Assembly: GCA_015272395.1 (NCBI GenBank)
Contig: JACYLQ010000014.1
Location: 1-64,000, forward strand
From: Calothrix sp. C42_A2020_038
GTDB taxonomy: Bacteria; Cyanobacteriota; Cyanobacteriia; Cyanobacteriales; Nostocaceae
Length of the DNA stretch: 64,000 nt
Reading direction: 5' to 3'
In this document: one piece after another, positions 51,784-60,824 of the stretch
Layout of the letters: every line of letters begins with the position of its first letter
Numbering within the stretch: position 1 is the stretch's first letter
Translations under genes and position numbers: made by a program
The notes under the pieces: model-generated
The model's database searches: none
What the model was told of the DNA's origin: nothing
The model's input: the letters and a program-made list of their open reading frames with translations, nothing else

Positions 51784-53829
51784 TTAACTAACAGTGATGA
51801 CAACACCTGTGCTTTCGTTGGCGAGTCTATCGACTGCACAAACGGCATATTGTCCTGGTTCGATGGTGGCGAAGTTTGTACCGCGACTTAAGATGCGCTG
51901 AAGTGTCCAACTGTCCCCACTGCGTCGGTATAGAGTCCAAGAACGAATTTCGCGCGTGTCTCCTGGTTGCCAAGATAGGCGCCGCGAAGTGACTTGCAGT
52001 TGAGTCGGTGGGGATGGTGGGTTAGAATTGCGCCAAGGCATAGTCGGCGCCAGTGCGGGAGTATTATATATAGATTGTCGGAATTTGTCGGCGATACCCT
52101 GACGATTATCTCTGATCGCACTCATACTAAAAAAGATGTTGCCCAAAGATAAATCGTTAATTAGGTTACGACTAATTATTACTTGTTTTTCGATTTCTTC
52201 GTCTTTCCAAGCTTTTCCATCCAGTTGACTAAGATTATTACCTGCGTAAACATGGCGTTGTCTGATATTAATTTCTGTCCACCATTTGAGTAAGGCTGGG
52301 TAACTTTGCTGTGTTTGGTCGGTACGCCAATATAATTGGGGAGCGATATAATCAACCCAACCTTGTTCAAGCCATTTCTTGGCATCTGCATACAGTACAG
52401 CGAAAGCGTCTAGACCTCTAATACCTGGTGGTTGTTCAGGTCTATAAATTCCAAAAGGACTAATGCCGAATTTGACATGGGGTTTTGCTATTCTGATACC
52501 TTGGGAAAGACGTGATACCATTTGATTGACATTTTCGCGGCGCCAATCTTCTAAGCTCAAATTACCGCCAGCACTACGATAAGCTGCATAAGTTCTATTA
52601 TCCGGGAAGGACTGTCCTTGTATTGGGTAAGGGTAAAAATAATCATCAAGATGGATACCGTCAACATCGTAGCGTTGCAGCACATCCATAATCACATTGT
52701 ATGCACGGTCTTGCACTACCTTGGCGCCGGGGTCCATCCATAGCTGGTTGCCCCATTGGTAGACAACATCAGGGTTCGTGACAGCGAGATGGGGACGAGC
52801 AAGGTTCCCCTGTCTAATAGAAGTTTTAGCACGATAAGGATTAAACCATGCGTGAAGTTCAATATTGCGTTTACGACATTCGGCAATAGCAAATTCTAGC
52901 GGGTCATAAAATGGTTCGGGTGGTTGACCTTGTGTTCCAGAAAACCACGCACTCCAAGGTTCTAATTGTGACCGATAAGCCGCATCACCTTCGGGACGTA
53001 CTTGAAAAATCAGCGCGTTGAAATTCAGTTGTTGGAGTTGGGTGATAATATCTACAAGTTCAGCTTTTTGCCTGTCGGCAGATAAACCTGCTTTTGAGGG
53101 AAAGTCGCTGTTCCATACACACGCTAACCAGGCGCCGCGAAACTCACGACGATGACCCACACGAACAGTTCCTGTAGAAGGTGGAGTTGGAGTTGGGGTT
53201 GGGGTTGGGGTTGTAGTTGGTCGATGAGAGACTAAAAAACTCGATGCAATTTTTGGAGCTTCGCCAAGGTATACCAAACCTTGGTAAATAAATACAGCCA
53301 CATCAGCGCGCGTTGCTGCTAAATTTGGATTGAGTAATTTAGTATTTGGATAGCTAGATACTATTTCTGCACTTGTTGCTATTGCTACTTGATTACGCGC
53401 ATATCCAGGTATTTGTGTTGAATCTTGATAGATTTGGGGTAAGCTAGTTACTAAATCAGGCCTGACTTTTGAGGCAATGTCTAAACCGGATACCAGTGAA
53501 ATTAGAACTTCGAGGCGTGAAATCCGGTTTTCAGGACGAAAGCGGTTATCTGGAAAGCCACTGATAAATCCAGTTTCAAAAGCTTTTTGAATTGCTGCTG
53601 CTGCCCAATGATTTGTTGGAACATCTAGAAAGGGTGTAAAAGAACGCCTTTTTGGAACATTCGCAAAAGCTTTGGTTATAATTGCTGCATACTCTGCGCG
53701 TGTAATAGAATTATCAGGACGAAAGGCGCCGTTTTGTCCTGCAACCACACCACGTCGCAATAAAGGTTCGATAAATGGACGTGCCCAGTGATTTTGAATA
53801 TCAGAAAATGATGTAGGATTAGATACCAT
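51784..53829 (-). CDS. SLH-domain glycoside hydrolase (GHL10/DUF187 family)
   Basis: 681 aa. Three SLH domains cover residues ~7-195 (FSDIQNHWARPFIEPLLRRG, FLDVPTNHWAAAAIQKAFET, a third near YQDSTQIPGYARNQV). A Thr-Pro linker (TTTPTPTPTPTPP) follows. A GHL10 TIM barrel spans about 225-590 (REFRGAWLACVWNSDFPSKA, FQVRPEGDAAYRS, HAWFNPYR, DGIHLDDYFYPYP, FGISPFGIYRP). A small C-terminal beta domain is likely fibronectin-like. Family members may act on glycosaminoglycan or wall-linked sugars. The SLH domains would bind peptidoglycan-linked pyruvylated polymer, which fits CsaB. Odd: no signal peptide at the N-terminus (MVSNPTSFSD). Confidence 0.85.
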   Translation of the reverse strand: MVSNPTSFSDIQNHWARPFIEPLLRRGVVAGQNGAFRPDNSITRAEYAAIITKAFANVPKRRSFTPFLDVPTNHWAAAAIQKAFETGFISGFPDNRFRPENRISRLEVLISLVSGLDIASKVRPDLVTSLPQIYQDSTQIPGYARNQVAIATSAEIVSSYPNTKLLNPNLAATRADVAVFIYQGLVYLGEAPKIASSFLVSHRPTTTPTPTPTPTPPSTGTVRVGHRREFRGAWLACVWNSDFPSKAGLSADRQKAELVDIITQLQQLNFNALIFQVRPEGDAAYRSQLEPWSAWFSGTQGQPPEPFYDPLEFAIAECRKRNIELHAWFNPYRAKTSIRQGNLARPHLAVTNPDVVYQWGNQLWMDPGAKVVQDRAYNVIMDVLQRYDVDGIHLDDYFYPYPIQGQSFPDNRTYAAYRSAGGNLSLEDWRRENVNQMVSRLSQGIRIAKPHVKFGISPFGIYRPEQPPGIRGLDAFAVLYADAKKWLEQGWVDYIAPQLYWRTDQTQQSYPALLKWWTEINIRQRHVYAGNNLSQLDGKAWKDEEIEKQVIISRNLINDLSLGNIFFSMSAIRDNRQGIADKFRQSIYNTPALAPTMPWRNSNPPSPPTQLQVTSRRLSWQPGDTREIRSWTLYRRSGDSWTLQRILSRGTNFATIEPGQYAVCAVDRLANESTGVVITVS

Positions 53830-54022
53830 TGTTTCTAGTTGATATTCGGTTTACTGGCATAGATTGTAGACTGGTTTGTTTTTTTGGGCACAAGGAATAA
53901 AATTTTGCTCTAATGGTGAAGCTTCAAAATGGACTTGTGGCAAATTGAGTAAGTAGATACAAAAAATAAATTATGTAAATATATATTAATAGCAATAACG
54001 TATCTACCAGTGATTAGAAAAG
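53830..54022. other. divergent spacer upstream of the glycosidase and a small exported-protein gene
   Basis: 193 AT-rich bases that presumably contain both promoters. I see no repeat or conserved motif. Confidence 0.3.
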
Positions 54023-54469
54023 GTGCGAAAACAGAAATTAATTTATATTCTTTTTACACTATCTTTAATTGGTGTTATGGGTTTTTCGTATTTATCAGAG
54101 AAGTCACCTGTTCTAGAGTGCCATTGGTGGGGCTTTTCAGATAATAGTCCCAAATATTACACACACCCAGAAAAAGTAGTAGTAGAACCTTGGCGTGGGC
54201 AACACCATGTATATGGGATTTTTATGATCAAGGGTGGATATCTTAACGACAAGCAATTTACACTCACTGTTGGAGGAGATCAAACTTTTTGTGGAGTTCT
54301 GGCTTTTGGAGGAACAACAGAATTAGAAGGAGTTCGTGCCAAACCAGGATATTATTTAATGAAAGCTTTGTTAAATACTCGAATTGCGTTGTGGTTAATT
54401 TCCCAAGGTAAAGGCAGCGAGTTAAAACAATTGACTAACTGGAAAGTTGGCTACTCAAAAATTAGGTAA
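54023..54469 (+). CDS. hypothetical exported or membrane-anchored protein (148 aa)
   Basis: 148 aa with a GTG start preceded by AAAAG. The N-terminal hydrophobic segment (LIYILFTLSLIGVMGFSYL) is a signal peptide or anchor. The rest is globular with two cysteines (LECHWWGF and QTFCGVLAFGG) and GGDQTF. I do not recognise a family. It stands between two leftward genes and is transcribed on its own. Confidence 0.6.
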   Translation: MRKQKLIYILFTLSLIGVMGFSYLSEKSPVLECHWWGFSDNSPKYYTHPEKVVVEPWRGQHHVYGIFMIKGGYLNDKQFTLTVGGDQTFCGVLAFGGTTELEGVRAKPGYYLMKALLNTRIALWLISQGKGSELKQLTNWKVGYSKIR

Positions 54470-54506
54470 CGTCAGTTCGACGGGTCTAAAAAACTCCTCT
54501 GGTAAA

Positions 54507-54550
54507 CCTCTCTCCTGCAAGGTCTTAGGCTTTGAAATACCTATTTTTCC
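54507..54550 (+). repeat. partial copy C of the ~120-bp repeat
   Basis: CCTCTCTCCTGCAAG then AGGCTTTGAAATACCTATTTT resembles the plus-strand sequence at 4384-4435 (CCTCTCTC .. AGGCTTTGAAACCAGTATTT), with the central part diverged. It is followed by a GGTGGGCAGTGCCCACC hairpin at 54580-54596, a short member of the dispersed palindrome family. Confidence 0.45.
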
Positions 54551-54604
54551 TTAAAAATCATGTTAAAGTAATTTCGTGTGGTGGGCAGTGCCCACCTTTC
54601 AAGA

Positions 54605-56560
54605 TTATTTCAGCAAGTATTCTTTGATGAACATTACTGTTGCATAGAATTGAAAGTCTATGTTCTTTTTCTTGCTAAACCCGTGTCCTTCATCTTTTGC
54701 CATCAAATACCATACAGGTATATTATTTTTTCGCACGGTTGCAACTATTTGTTCGGCTTCGTTTAAGGGAACGCGCGGGTCGTTTTTACCGTGAATAACA
54801 AATAGTGGCTTTTTGATGCGACTCGCGTTATTTAATGGCGAAATTTTTAAGAGAAACTCGCGCATTTTTGGGTCGCGTTCATCACCGTACTCAACTCTTC
54901 GTAAGTCTCGCCGATAGGCTTCGGTTCTTTCAAGAAAGGTAACAAAGTTGGAAATACCAACAATGTTTATAGCAGCACGAATTTTATCGGCATAATTAGT
55001 TGCTACTGCCAGTGACATATAACCACCATAACTGCCACCGGTCACTAATATTCTATCTTTGTCTAGGTCTGGTTGTGTTGCAATCCAATCTAAAAGGGCG
55101 CCGATATCTTTTACAGAGTCTTCACGTTTATAATCATTATCGAGTTTTAGGAAAGTTTTACCATAACCACTAGAGCCTCGGACGTTGGGAAATATTAACG
55201 CTACTCCTAATTCATTGAGGTAGTAATTATTACGTCCTAAGAAACCTGGACGGGATTGAGCTTCTGGTCCACCATGAATATCTATTATTACTGGACGTCT
55301 ACCTGTAAACTTTGTGGGAGGACGATATAGAAATCCAGAAATTGTTTTGCCATCAAAACTTTTCCATCTAATTAACTGTGCATCGCTAAAGTTTTCTGTG
55401 TTTAATCCTCCAGTTTCACTTTCTGTCCAACGTTCTACTTTATTGGTACGAATATTCAAAGAATATACGTCGGCAGTTGAGCGCGCGGAAACAAGTGTAA
55501 AACCTAAATCTTGATTATTTTTGTGCCAGCTAACACCGACTACTTGTCCTAGAGGTAGTTTTGGTAGTGGTTTTTCTTTACGAGTCGTAGTATCTAGAAT
55601 GTGCAATATACTTGCACCATCTTCGTTAGTTACAAAAGCTAAGTTTTTACCGTCCTCAGAAAGGTCAATGCCTTCTACATCCCATTTGATATCTGTGGTC
55701 AAGTAAGTATATTGCATTGTTGTCATATCAACATATGCTAACCGTAAAAACTCGGAGTCTTTATCGGTAATGACATACATGCCTTTACCATCTTTACTAA
55801 ATACAGCTCCTCCACTATATGAGACTTTCTCTTTACCACCTTTGGGTGTGATTAGTTTCTTTTCTCCAGATATTGGATCTAAAAGCCATAAATAGCTTTC
55901 ATTAATAGAAACATATTCTAGTATGAGTATCTTACTATCGTCCGGCGCCCAGTCCAAAGCACCCCAACCACCACCTTCAACTTGAGCGATGAGCTTGTCA
56001 GTTTTGGGGTCTTTTGGGTCAACGATATAAAAATCATTATCCTTGCCTGTACGACGGGTGGAGGTGTAAATTATTTTGTCACCTTTAGTTGACCATCTGC
56101 CACGACTATTTCGTGACTTTCCGTCGGTGAGCAACGTGATATCACCTGTTTTTAAGTCATAACGGTAATTTTGACTAAACTCATTACCACCAATATCTTT
56201 ACTGAAAACAAAGTATTCGCCTTGCGTTGGTTGAAAGCTTCCTCCTCCTACACGCTCAGGAAAAAATGTTAACTGCTTGCGGGCGCCAAGAGGAGACTTG
56301 ACGAGATGCACTTGTGGTGTGTCAGCAAAGCGTGTGGATATCAACATTTCGCGTCGTTGGGGATGCCAAGAAGCTAAAGTTGCAGCACGAAAATTTGTAT
56401 AGCGTTCGACAGTTTGAGCAATGCTAACAGGAATAGGTGGAATTCCTTCAACAACTAGATTATCACCCGGTGTGATTGTTGGGGTTTGGGCAAAAGCCAT
56501 GAAAGCAGGTAGTACAACAACTGCTAGAAGGGTAGCAAAAAATTTCGACAAGAATCCCAT
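54605..56560 (-). CDS. S9-family prolyl oligopeptidase-like peptidase
   Basis: 651 aa. A signal peptide covers residues 1-24 (FFATLLAVVVLPAFMAFAQ). A beta-propeller follows to about residue 390, with repeated WDP/DxK strands (LDWAPDDSKILILEYV, VEGIDLSEDGKNLAFVTNED). The alpha/beta-hydrolase domain contains nucleophile Ser510 in GGSYGGYMSL, the acid Asp in HGKNDPRVP and His in DEGHGFSKK. It is probably a periplasmic or secreted acylaminoacyl- or dipeptidyl-peptidase. The TPR gene ends 33 bases upstream of its start on the same strand, so the two are likely co-transcribed. Confidence 0.87.
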   Translation of the reverse strand: MGFLSKFFATLLAVVVLPAFMAFAQTPTITPGDNLVVEGIPPIPVSIAQTVERYTNFRAATLASWHPQRREMLISTRFADTPQVHLVKSPLGARKQLTFFPERVGGGSFQPTQGEYFVFSKDIGGNEFSQNYRYDLKTGDITLLTDGKSRNSRGRWSTKGDKIIYTSTRRTGKDNDFYIVDPKDPKTDKLIAQVEGGGWGALDWAPDDSKILILEYVSINESYLWLLDPISGEKKLITPKGGKEKVSYSGGAVFSKDGKGMYVITDKDSEFLRLAYVDMTTMQYTYLTTDIKWDVEGIDLSEDGKNLAFVTNEDGASILHILDTTTRKEKPLPKLPLGQVVGVSWHKNNQDLGFTLVSARSTADVYSLNIRTNKVERWTESETGGLNTENFSDAQLIRWKSFDGKTISGFLYRPPTKFTGRRPVIIDIHGGPEAQSRPGFLGRNNYYLNELGVALIFPNVRGSSGYGKTFLKLDNDYKREDSVKDIGALLDWIATQPDLDKDRILVTGGSYGGYMSLAVATNYADKIRAAINIVGISNFVTFLERTEAYRRDLRRVEYGDERDPKMREFLLKISPLNNASRIKKPLFVIHGKNDPRVPLNEAEQIVATVRKNNIPVWYLMAKDEGHGFSKKKNIDFQFYATVMFIKEYLLK

Positions 56561-56593
56561 TATATAAGTTATCTAAAATAATCAGCGTATAAA

Positions 56594-57865
56594 TTATCTT
56601 CGATCACGCTCAATATCACTAATTACTTTTTCCATATACCAATCATCTGACATCCCTGGGTAATAATACTTAGCATCTTCGATTAATCGTTCAGCAATTT
56701 CCCAATACCCACCAACTAATCTTAATAATTTTTGACGGAGTATATTTGATTTGGGTTTGCTTAAATCTTGACTCGGTACAGTTATCTTCTTCAAGCTGTC
56801 TAGTACTCTTTGATAGTTCTTCCAATCTTCTTTTTCGCAAAATATGCTTACTGCTTTTTGATAATCATCAATTGCTTGCTGCATTTCTTCGATGTGAGTG
56901 TATGCTAACCCCCGATTATAGTAGGCGTGAGCATCCGAAGGGTCAAGTTGTAGGGCTTTAGTATAATCTTGAATGGCGCCATAATGATTGCCGATGCTAC
57001 GGTAAGCGTTACCCCTTGCAATATACAGCATGGCATTGTCTGGCTCTAACTCTAATGCCTTGTTAAAATCAGCTACGGCGCCTTGATTATCTCCTATTTG
57101 TAATCTGGCTTTACCTCGGTTGCGGTAAACGATAGCATCTTGAAAGTTAAATTTTAAAGCTTGGTTAAAATCTGCAATTGCATCTATATATTTCTCTTGC
57201 TTACAGCGTATCACGCCTCTGCAGCAATAAGCTTTTCCATCTTGTGGGTCTACTTGAAACACCCAGTTCAAACTTTCTAATGCTTCACCAATCTCTCCCT
57301 GTTCTGCTTTTTCAATTAACTGCTTAAAGTAATCACCTTCATGAAATATTACAGGTTGCGGTGTTGGTTGCTTAACGCTAACAACTTGAGAAAGTTGCGT
57401 CGGTTGCAGTTGCCTTATTTTTTCCATGCACAACCGACAATTTTCAGCATCTTTCTGCACTATATATAATTCTGCTGCTTTTTTGAAACTAACAATGGCG
57501 CCGTCAATATCTCCGGTTTTTCGCAGTAGTGTCCCACGTAGATTATGCGCAGCTGCATAATTACAATCGATACGAAGCGCGCGCTCAATATCATCAATAG
57601 CACTAGGCAAATTTTTTAGCACCATGCGTGCCAATGCCCGACTGTAATACGCTTGAATTAACTGCGAATCTAACTTTAAAGCTTCGGTGTAATCTGAGAC
57701 TGCGCGTAGTACCTCACCCAAATCATAATAAGCCAAGCCACGCTGTAAGTAAGCTTCTGCAAAATAGGGATTGACTTCTAGTTCAGCGGTAAAATCGGCG
57801 ATTGCACCAGTATAGTCTTTAAGTCTAGCTTTTTCCAATCCCCGGTTGAAGTTCTCTTGAGTCAT
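56594..57865 (-). CDS. TPR-repeat protein
   Basis: 423 aa, soluble, with about eight tetratricopeptide repeats in two blocks: residues ~3-135 (GLEKARLKDYTGAIADFTAE, AYLQRGLAYYDLGEVLRAVS) and ~180-345 (AYCCRGVIRCKQEKYIDAIA, AYYNRGLAYTHIEEMQQAID). A linker with CRLCMEKIRQLQPTQLSQVV separates them. The C-terminal 70 residues lie outside the repeats (GGYWEIAERLIEDAKYYYPG). It is a scaffold for protein-protein contacts; the partner is unknown. It precedes the S9 peptidase gene by 33 bases. Confidence 0.85.
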   Translation of the reverse strand: MTQENFNRGLEKARLKDYTGAIADFTAELEVNPYFAEAYLQRGLAYYDLGEVLRAVSDYTEALKLDSQLIQAYYSRALARMVLKNLPSAIDDIERALRIDCNYAAAHNLRGTLLRKTGDIDGAIVSFKKAAELYIVQKDAENCRLCMEKIRQLQPTQLSQVVSVKQPTPQPVIFHEGDYFKQLIEKAEQGEIGEALESLNWVFQVDPQDGKAYCCRGVIRCKQEKYIDAIADFNQALKFNFQDAIVYRNRGKARLQIGDNQGAVADFNKALELEPDNAMLYIARGNAYRSIGNHYGAIQDYTKALQLDPSDAHAYYNRGLAYTHIEEMQQAIDDYQKAVSIFCEKEDWKNYQRVLDSLKKITVPSQDLSKPKSNILRQKLLRLVGGYWEIAERLIEDAKYYYPGMSDDWYMEKVISDIERDRR

Positions 57866-58023
57866 GGCAATGGCTTGAGTCGCAAAGTTACATGTTTCCT
57901 ATTGTGCTTCAAACTTTTGCCGTCTGCCATTGTCATACAAAAAAATTTCTGTTATTGCCCATATCAGTTCCCACACTTGGCAAGAGCGCACCAAAAAAAT
58001 AATCATTTATGATACGGCGTTAC
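57866..58023. other. spacer upstream of the TPR gene
   Basis: 158 bases, presumably the TPR gene promoter and the 3' flank of the PhyH gene. No repeat or terminator is obvious. Confidence 0.3.
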
Positions 58024-58962
58024 TTATAAAATAGATTTGAGATGAGCAGGTTCAACAAAATCATGCTGCGTACCATAGTCTTTGGCTGCAAACTCGACTT
58101 GTAACATCAGACGAGGTTTAGTTATTGGTAAAGTCCCTTTATGATAACCAAAGGTATCTTCGGCAAATCCCCAACCACGTGGGCCTGTGATTGGAACAAT
58201 ATTTTCTTTACCGTAGTAATCGATTAAATCTTGTTCAGTCGCGCGTCCTCGTAGCAACTGGTACAAAAATTTCTTGCGATTATGACTTCCCAGAATATAA
58301 ATATGTGAACCGCTTTTTGTATCCACATCAGTTAAGTAAAAGAAAAATTTGATGAACTTATAGTCGTCTAAGTCACAATGAAACACCTGTGCTGCTTTTG
58401 ACTGTTCAAAAAAGTTAGCATTTGCAGGAAAACTCCAAAAAAGTGAGTTAGATATATGTACTGGTTTAGTTTTGAGATATTTTGCCGCAATTTTGATTAA
58501 AACCGGGTCATTTTGCAGTGTATAAATAGCTTGGCATTGCGATGCAGTATTAAAATATTTACCTACTAATATTTTTTGTTTACAAGCAGTTTGTGCTTTA
58601 TCTTTTTCATGAACGAAAAAACCAAGTTTTGGATTTTTTGCGGCGTAGCAGCGTGTGTTATAAGCAAATTTTAATATGTCTTCGATTATATATTCAGGTA
58701 ATTGCAAGCCTTGATACAAACCATGTTTTTCTAAATCAGCAACAGCATTTTCTATATTAATATTAGTAAATATACTCAATTTATTACTAATTTCAATATC
58801 TGGATTATAGGTATTAAAACTAGCAGTTTTCCATCTACGAATTACTTCAAATCTTGCCAATCGGCGCATGATGAACCATTGAGGATGGACAAAAATTTCT
58901 TGAAAAATATCCTTGAAGTAATCAATTAACTTGATATGAAAGCCTTGAAAAAAATCTTGCAT
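58024..58962 (-). CDS. PhyH-family Fe(II)/2-oxoglutarate dioxygenase-like protein
   Basis: 312 aa. The double-stranded beta-helix ligands are visible: HxD in VFHCDLDD (about residue 195), distal His in FGYHKG (about 273) and the 2-oxoglutarate Arg in KPRLMLQVEF. The N-terminal ~90 residues are helical and basic (MRRLARFEVIRRWKTAS). The PhyH superfamily hydroxylates or halogenates small molecules, and no specific substrate can be inferred. It stands alone, leftward, with a ~280-base AT-rich spacer upstream. Confidence 0.75.
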   Translation of the reverse strand: MQDFFQGFHIKLIDYFKDIFQEIFVHPQWFIMRRLARFEVIRRWKTASFNTYNPDIEISNKLSIFTNINIENAVADLEKHGLYQGLQLPEYIIEDILKFAYNTRCYAAKNPKLGFFVHEKDKAQTACKQKILVGKYFNTASQCQAIYTLQNDPVLIKIAAKYLKTKPVHISNSLFWSFPANANFFEQSKAAQVFHCDLDDYKFIKFFFYLTDVDTKSGSHIYILGSHNRKKFLYQLLRGRATEQDLIDYYGKENIVPITGPRGWGFAEDTFGYHKGTLPITKPRLMLQVEFAAKDYGTQHDFVEPAHLKSIL

Positions 58963-59169
58963 TTTACTCCTATGGTTAAATATAACCGTTGATAAACACT
59001 TATCCTTATTCTATTAAAATATTTATTTATTAGCTAAAATAAAGCGATCATAAAGAAACAAGTTTCAACTGTATGTTTTTGATTAAAAAAAAATCTGATT
59101 AAAAAAATATTTTAATTACATAATGTATAGTAATTTGAAAATAAAAACCATCGAGTATAAAAACTTTAA

Positions 59170-59201
59170 ATCCCGATTTATTCAATAAACCGGGATTTGA
59201 A
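59170..59201 (-). terminator. hairpin after the AIM24-like gene
   Basis: AAATCCCGATTTATT (59170-59184) and AATAAACCGGGATTT (about 59186-59200) form a near-perfect stem about 45 bases past the stop of the AIM24-like gene. The same CCCGG..TTT motif recurs near 48343-48395. Confidence 0.6.
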
Positions 59202-59242
59202 AAATATCGAATTTTGTAAATTAAGAATAAAATTGTAATTAA

Positions 59243-59971
59243 TTAACTAATACCCATGCCATCATTTTCCGATATTAATAAGCGACCTTTACCTGTATAT
59301 ATCCATACATAACCTTCACCACCACCTTTGCCAAAATAGCCTAACTTAGAATATTCTTCTTTAATTCCGTTCGTAAAGCCTTTAACCATATCATAATCAG
59401 CGATTAAAACTTCATCGCTTCTAAGTTCAATTACTTTTGCAGGTGCTTGCGTACCTGTGACGATGTGTGCTTTCTGTCCTGGTAGTGCTTTAATTGCTAT
59501 TCTCCACCTTCCGTCTGTTGAACCAACCATCTGGCGCCAATTTAACTTTTTGGCGCCAATGACCACGTTATCAGAGCAAAATTGGAATACACCATCATCA
59601 AATTCCCATTGTTCATTTTCTGTAATATCAATTGCAGTATAGTCTAAGAAAAAACCTTTACGTTTTGGTTCAAGTTTAACTAGACCAGTACCACGATAAA
59701 CTGGTGCATTATAATCAATTTCCGTCATTAAGGATACCCAAATGTCTTTAAGTCGGTTATCGGTTTTATAAACTCCGTAATTCAGCTTTCCAAAACAGCT
59801 ATGCATAGCACCTTTTCTAACTACTACACCTGAATTTTCAAGTTTTATTTCTAATTGCTGAACGAACGGAATATCTTTAGTTGGATGATAGTATTTATTA
59901 GTTTCTTTGTTGATGTTATTTTGTAAATACCACAAATCTGTTGGTTCTAAAATTTTTACAGTGTGTAACAT
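59243..59971 (-). CDS. AIM24-like protein
   Basis: 242 aa from the ATG at 59971 (MLHTVKILEPTDLWYLQNNI); the frame continues four codons to a TTG. The protein is beta-rich with VYRGTGLVKLEPKRKGFFLD, FCSDNVVIGAKKLNWRQMVG and GGEGYVWIYTGKGRLLISEN. These segments resemble AIM24 (TRAP-like beta-barrel) proteins, which have no known enzymatic activity. I am moderately sure of the family. It is divergent from sfsA with only 39 bases between start codons, so the promoters must overlap or lie inside genes. Confidence 0.6.
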   Translation of the reverse strand: MLHTVKILEPTDLWYLQNNINKETNKYYHPTKDIPFVQQLEIKLENSGVVVRKGAMHSCFGKLNYGVYKTDNRLKDIWVSLMTEIDYNAPVYRGTGLVKLEPKRKGFFLDYTAIDITENEQWEFDDGVFQFCSDNVVIGAKKLNWRQMVGSTDGRWRIAIKALPGQKAHIVTGTQAPAKVIELRSDEVLIADYDMVKGFTNGIKEEYSKLGYFGKGGGEGYVWIYTGKGRLLISENDGMGIS

Positions 59972-59973
59972 AT

Positions 59974-60010
59974 ACAAATCCAAAGTTCAAGATTCAAAAT
60001 TAAAAATCAA
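59974..60010. repeat. AATCCAAA/ATTCAAAATT short tandem repeat
   Basis: The 39-base divergent spacer is composed of AAATCCAAAGTTCAAGATTC and AAAATTAAAAATC, a heptamer-like repeat frequent in cyanobacterial spacers. Related sequence lies upstream of csaB (5939-5980) and inside cobN (about 10600-10645). Confidence 0.5.
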
Positions 60011-60754
60011 ATGACTGAAAATTATTTATACCAGTATCCAAGCTTATATCCAGGTATTTTAATAAAACGCTACAAGCGATTTTTTGCAGATGTTGAACTT
60101 GCTTCAGGGGAAATAGTCACTGCACATTGTCCGAATACTGGACCGATGACGGGAGTTTCAACACCAGGTAGTACAGTTATGGTGTCAAAAAGTCAAAACG
60201 AATCCCGGAAGTTAGCTTACACTCTTGAACTGATACAGGTGAATGATAACGAACCAACTTGGGTTGGTATAAACACCGTTTTACCTAATCGAATAGTGAA
60301 ATTAGCACTTTCACAGTATTTATTTCCTGAACTCGGCAACTATACTTTGATTAAAGGTGAGGTGCCTTATGGGCTAGATAAAAAGAGCCGTATTGATTTT
60401 TTGTTGACAGGTGACAGTAGTTCTTTTTTACCAACTTATGTTGAAGTGAAAAATACAACTTGGGCTTCGGGTCGGTTAGCGCTATTTCCCGATACTGAAA
60501 CTACACGGGGACAAAAGCATCTGCGTGAGCTAATGGCATTGTTACCCCATAGTCGCGCGGTAATGCTGTATTTTATCAACCGAGGAGACTGTACGGCTTT
60601 TGCCCCAGGTGATATTGCTGACCCTGTATATGGTCAGTTGCTGAGGGATGCTTGTGCAATGGGTGTTGAGATATTACCTTGTCGATTTGAAGTGACTCCA
60701 CTCGGTGTTCGTTATTTGGGTTTAGCAACATTTAATTTTAATGAACTCACATAA
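60011..60754 (+). CDS. sfsA: SfsA-family DNA/RNA nuclease
   Basis: 247 aa, normal length. An N-terminal OB-like domain (ILIKRYKRFFADVELASGEI, VTAHCPNTGPMTGV) is followed by a PD-(D/E)xK domain (GYGLDKKSRIDFLL-like KSRIDFLLTGD, PTYVEVKNTTWASGRLALFP, DTETTRGQKHLRELM). The catalytic Asp in RIDF and Glu-x-Lys in VEVKN are present. E. coli SfsA was named as a sugar fermentation stimulation protein; its true role is unsettled. The A-rich spacer provides a poor ribosome-binding site. Confidence 0.92.
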   Translation: MTENYLYQYPSLYPGILIKRYKRFFADVELASGEIVTAHCPNTGPMTGVSTPGSTVMVSKSQNESRKLAYTLELIQVNDNEPTWVGINTVLPNRIVKLALSQYLFPELGNYTLIKGEVPYGLDKKSRIDFLLTGDSSSFLPTYVEVKNTTWASGRLALFPDTETTRGQKHLRELMALLPHSRAVMLYFINRGDCTAFAPGDIADPVYGQLLRDACAMGVEILPCRFEVTPLGVRYLGLATFNFNELT

Positions 60755-60756
60755 AA

Positions 60757-60784
60757 AAAGCAGGCGCCGAAATTGACGACTGCT
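60757..60784. terminator. weak hairpin between sfsA and ndhD
   Basis: AAGCAG and CTGCTT pair around a 16-base loop containing GGCGCC. An A run on the plus strand (60754-60758) gives a seven-T tail for leftward ndhD transcripts. The stem is only six base pairs. Confidence 0.5.
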
Positions 60785-60824
60785 TGATATTGTTCAGAGG
60801 TAGAGGTTGACCAGGTTGATCAAT

